Part shown: positions 61,401-64,000 of the stretch, piece by piece
How the letters are laid out: every line of letters starts with the position of its first letter
Position numbering within the stretch: the stretch's first letter is position 1
From: Liolophura sinensis
Taxonomy: Eukaryota; Mollusca; Polyplacophora; Chitonida; Chitonidae
NCBI RefSeq assembly: GCF_032854445.1
Contig: NC_088300.1
Location: forward strand, 28,379,608-28,443,607
Length of the DNA: 64,000 bases
Direction of reading: 5' to 3'
Notes under the pieces: model-generated
Databases searched by the model: none
The model's input: the letters and a program-made list of their open reading frames with translations, nothing else
Told to the model about the DNA's origin: nothing
Made by a program: the position numbers and the translations under genes

Positions 61401-62900
61401 AAAGAATCAAAAGCTGTTGTTGTTGATTATGTCATTTTATCTGTGTAAACTTACAAATTATCATGCTTCACCAAAAAGAGCATTAGGTTAATGGACTAAA
61501 GAGATGACTTTCTCAAATTCTCTGCAAGCATCACCAAATAGCGGATTGGCGTACTGTGAAAAGCTCGCCGTACACAATTTCATAGAAGCAGCCACAGGTG
61601 CGATGACAGAAGCATAACGAAATGTCCGGGAAGTCCCTAATGTGGTTGAGTATTGTGTGTTTGGAAACTCTATATAATCTATATAGACCAAGAATGTAGT
61701 TGTAAACATAGGCAACGGGCTTTACCCATATTTTGACGAAAAAGAGCTAACAAAGGCATTGAAATAAACCCAATATCTGAAAAGGTGTGTCCAATGAGGA
61801 TTTAGGCGATAAAATATAGCGTCATCATATTTCCATCTTTTTAAAACTTTACCGTTTCCTGCCAATATACCTTTACTTTATTAATGGTCTCTTCGTTGTC
61901 GTTTAGTAATTAAGATTAAGTTGTAAATCTCTTATGAAGTAAACTTGCATTTTCGTTGCTCAGAGGTTTGCGTGCATGCGCTCTGGTGACTCTTGGAACA
62001 ACGGTAATTGCAAAGGTTGACAGCGTGTAAGCAAATACTTCTTAGTGATTTCACAACTGTCAGTGACTGAAGATTGCCACTGACATCCAGCTGTGACTTT
62101 GGCATTCCTGATATAAAAATGTAAAGAGAAAATCGTAAAAAATACACTCAGTTTCTAAAATCCCTTTATGGTTTTGGCGGAGCAAGCACTTATTGGCCCT
62201 TCAGTATTAATGGTGACTTGCGGCGTGTGACTTGGGGGGAAAATTACCAAGCGGTAAACATAAAGAAGTAATTAAGTGGTTGTTTGAACACGGTGAATGA
62301 AGGGACCGTGCCGGCGTCTCGAGTCTCCTGAGTCCAGTGCCACACCCGTGAATAACAACTTATGGCAACCACAGAAACTTGTCACCATCTCACTGAGGAC
62401 GGCAAAAAATACCAGAAAGTCTGCAACGCCAAGTGTCAACAAACACATAAAGCTATCTTACAACGGCAATCAATTGGTGTTCAAATCCCTTAGATATGTA
62501 CCTTCCTTCTAGAATGCCCCATAATAACTTCTCTATACCGAGTGACATGAAAGGGTGATGTTACCTCGCTTTTGACACGAGAGACAACTTTAGCATGTCA
62601 GGTTGACTCAACTGCTCTTAGGCACCATGATCGAGTAATTCAGGGGTTGTGAAAAAAAAAAGGCCGCTGAGATCGAGCTGAAATCTGGCCTGGGTATGTA
62701 AGCCTCGCTAAACATTTACCTGTGTGTCAACTGACCGAGAAAAATTAGATTTTGCATTAGGGAGATATAAATAATTCAGGTATTCTGAAGAGGAATTCCT
62801 GGGATTATTTCTAAAGGAACGGGTCACGGTAAGGGGTCAATCCCCTCTCTATCTTTTCTACCCGACCCGGTAAATAGAGACTGTCCTCAGAAACACTGAA
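58470..62900. other. Intergenic stretch, nothing firmly recognised
   Basis: Two short segments (about 59150-59205 and 62835-62880) share 'caatcccctct', a T-rich block and 'cccggtaaata', which suggests a further dispersed repeat family. No supported gene is seen. Confidence 0.4.
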
Positions 62901-62950
62901 GTCTATGAATGAAACCTGTCTATGGTGCACGACACGACAACTTAATCGGT

Positions 62951-63271
62951 ATGCACAATCTCTGTGTGCTTTGTTTTATACAGATCATTCATGGGTTTTA
63001 TCTCCTGGTCTTAATCGCTGACGACCAGGCTAAACCATGTTCGTGTTGGACTGAATGCAATCCGAGCAGAAAGCACGCAGTATTTTCTAAGAGGAATTTT
63101 TTGACACCTGTACAAAGCTCCAGCTGCTTACGGCCAAAACAAACACGACGTATTACGGAGAAGCCCCTCTATTTAGTGCAAGTACTGTATACACATGAAA
63201 ACCAGGATGAAATTTTTACACAAAAAATCGAGCTGAGTCACTTTGCTCACTATTATGGTGTTGAGACGTAA
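62951..63271 (+). CDS. Candidate small secreted TIMP/NTR-like protein or exon
   Basis: The frame runs 107 codons from the ATG at 62951; an earlier in-frame ATG is at 62909. The first 25 or so residues are hydrophobic (FIQIIHGFYLLVLIA) and are soon followed by K-P-C-S-C-W. A C-x-C right after a signal peptide is how TIMP-family netrin-like domains begin. Further on, Y-L-V-Q-V-L-Y...F-T...Y-G-V resembles the strand pattern of that domain. The conserved later cysteines are not all present and the frame stops early, so it may be a first exon, a pseudogene or chance. Confidence 0.3.
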   Translation: MHNLCVLCFIQIIHGFYLLVLIADDQAKPCSCWTECNPSRKHAVFSKRNFLTPVQSSSCLRPKQTRRITEKPLYLVQVLYTHENQDEIFTQKIELSHFAHYYGVET

Positions 63272-63371
63272 CATGCTGTGCTTCATTATAGTTACACGGC
63301 CCCATATACTTAAAGTATATAAAGTATAATAGTTCGACAGGCTTTATATACAGGCATGTTTCCAGAGAGTA

Positions 63372-63605
63372 AGAGCCTCCGTGGTTAAGTTGGTTACCGC
63401 GCTAGCGCGGTGTGAGTTCAAGTCCAGCTCATGCTGGCTTCCTCTCCGGCCGTGCGTGGAAAAGCATGCAGCAACCTGCGGATGGTCCTGGTTTTACCCC
63501 GGGCTCTGCCCGCCCCCCCCCCCCCCCTCCCACCATAATGCTGAAATATAGTGAAATATTCTTGAGTACGGAGTAAAACACCAATCAAACAAATAAATAA
63601 ATAAA
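63372..63605 (+). mobile_element. SINE family A, near full length, with imperfect target duplication
   Basis: Head 'gcctccgtggttaagttgg', B box 'gagttcaagtcc', 'ctcatgctggcttcctctcc', a C14 homopolymer at about 63511-63524, 'cccaccataatgctg', 'gtgaaatattcttgagtac' and an AAATAAATAAAT tail. The flanks 'ttccagagagtaa' and 'ttccaatgagtaa' look like a 13-bp target duplication with two changes. About 45 bp of the head region are deleted relative to the copy at 31.1 kb. Confidence 0.92.
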
Positions 63606-64000
63606 TTCCAATGAGTAAATGGTCACTGGGACAACAAAGTACGGACATGCCAATGCGTTGTCAACAGCTACACACAAAGAGAGATCAAAAAGGATAATAA
63701 TACTATTCTTTGCAAATTAGTGTAAAATCAAACAATATAATACAGTTCATTATGTACATTAAACATAGCATTCTTAAATAATGTAATTTAAATAATTTTT
63801 CAAAGATGTTTCTATATCATTCGAGCCAGCCATTATCTCATTTAAAGGAGAAAATTTGGGGCCGCAACCTTACATCACGAATATCCAGTATGATATCTAT
63901 GTATGTGAGTGACTGATTATATTTTATTATTTTTAAAAGCCATACTCAAGAAATTTTCACTTTTTTCGGCTAATTTTATTGGCAGAACAAACCTCTGATC

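Noticed and set aside
63372-63440. Real tRNA gene at the SINE head
   Set aside because: A and B boxes are present, but the cloverleaf arms do not close and the same head recurs in many SINE copies.

Overview
This is nuclear DNA of an invertebrate animal, most likely a lophotrochozoan and probably a mollusc. The genes are split into many GT-AG exons, the background is AT-rich, there are long (AT)n tracts, and many diverged copies of tRNA-derived SINEs are present whose 3' domain is typical of mollusc genomes. The species cannot be fixed from sequence alone. One 200-base N gap lies at 24131-24330.

Layout. 1-12.4 kb is gene-poor repeat ground: three decayed copies of one retroelement 3' end (1-350, 770-1290, 2030-2430), an (AT)n tract, and a DNA-transposon relic with long inverted arms and a MADF-like coding remnant (5.5-7.28 kb). 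That relic was later hit by a SINE (target duplication visible) and by a CR1/L2-like LINE 3' end. 12439-16112 (+) is a three-exon gene for a predicted secreted protein: signal peptide, PAN/apple-like module, Thr-rich triplicated linker, hemopexin-like module. Convergent to it, 16363-28053 (-) is a 13-exon gene for a secreted animal haem peroxidase with intact catalytic residues and a C-terminal thrombospondin type-1 module. A 4.2-kb divergent intergenic region full of nested SINEs and a 4 x 92-bp repeat separates its start from the next gene. 32271-52807 (+) is a complete 22-exon model of the EDRF1 (erythroid differentiation-related factor 1) orthologue, 1147 residues, with phases agreeing at every junction. 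53.7-64 kb is mostly unrecognised intergenic DNA, with a candidate small secreted TIMP/NTR-like ORF at 62951-63271 and a SINE at 63.4 kb.

The most unusual signal is inside the EDRF1 gene. Three tandem arrays each use a splice junction of the gene itself as the repeat unit. In intron 11, about 20 copies of 76 bp each carry the last 57 bp of exon 11 plus its 5' splice site. In intron 12, 17 copies of about 107 bp carry pieces of exon 12 plus its 5' splice site. In intron 20, six copies of exactly 56 bp carry the 3' splice site plus the first 28 bp of exon 21. The gene therefore presents about 20, 17 and 6 near-identical competing splice sites at three junctions, and none of the unit lengths is a multiple of three.

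Gene models were built by eye from splice consensus, reading-frame phase and family motifs. No search, transcript or alignment was available.
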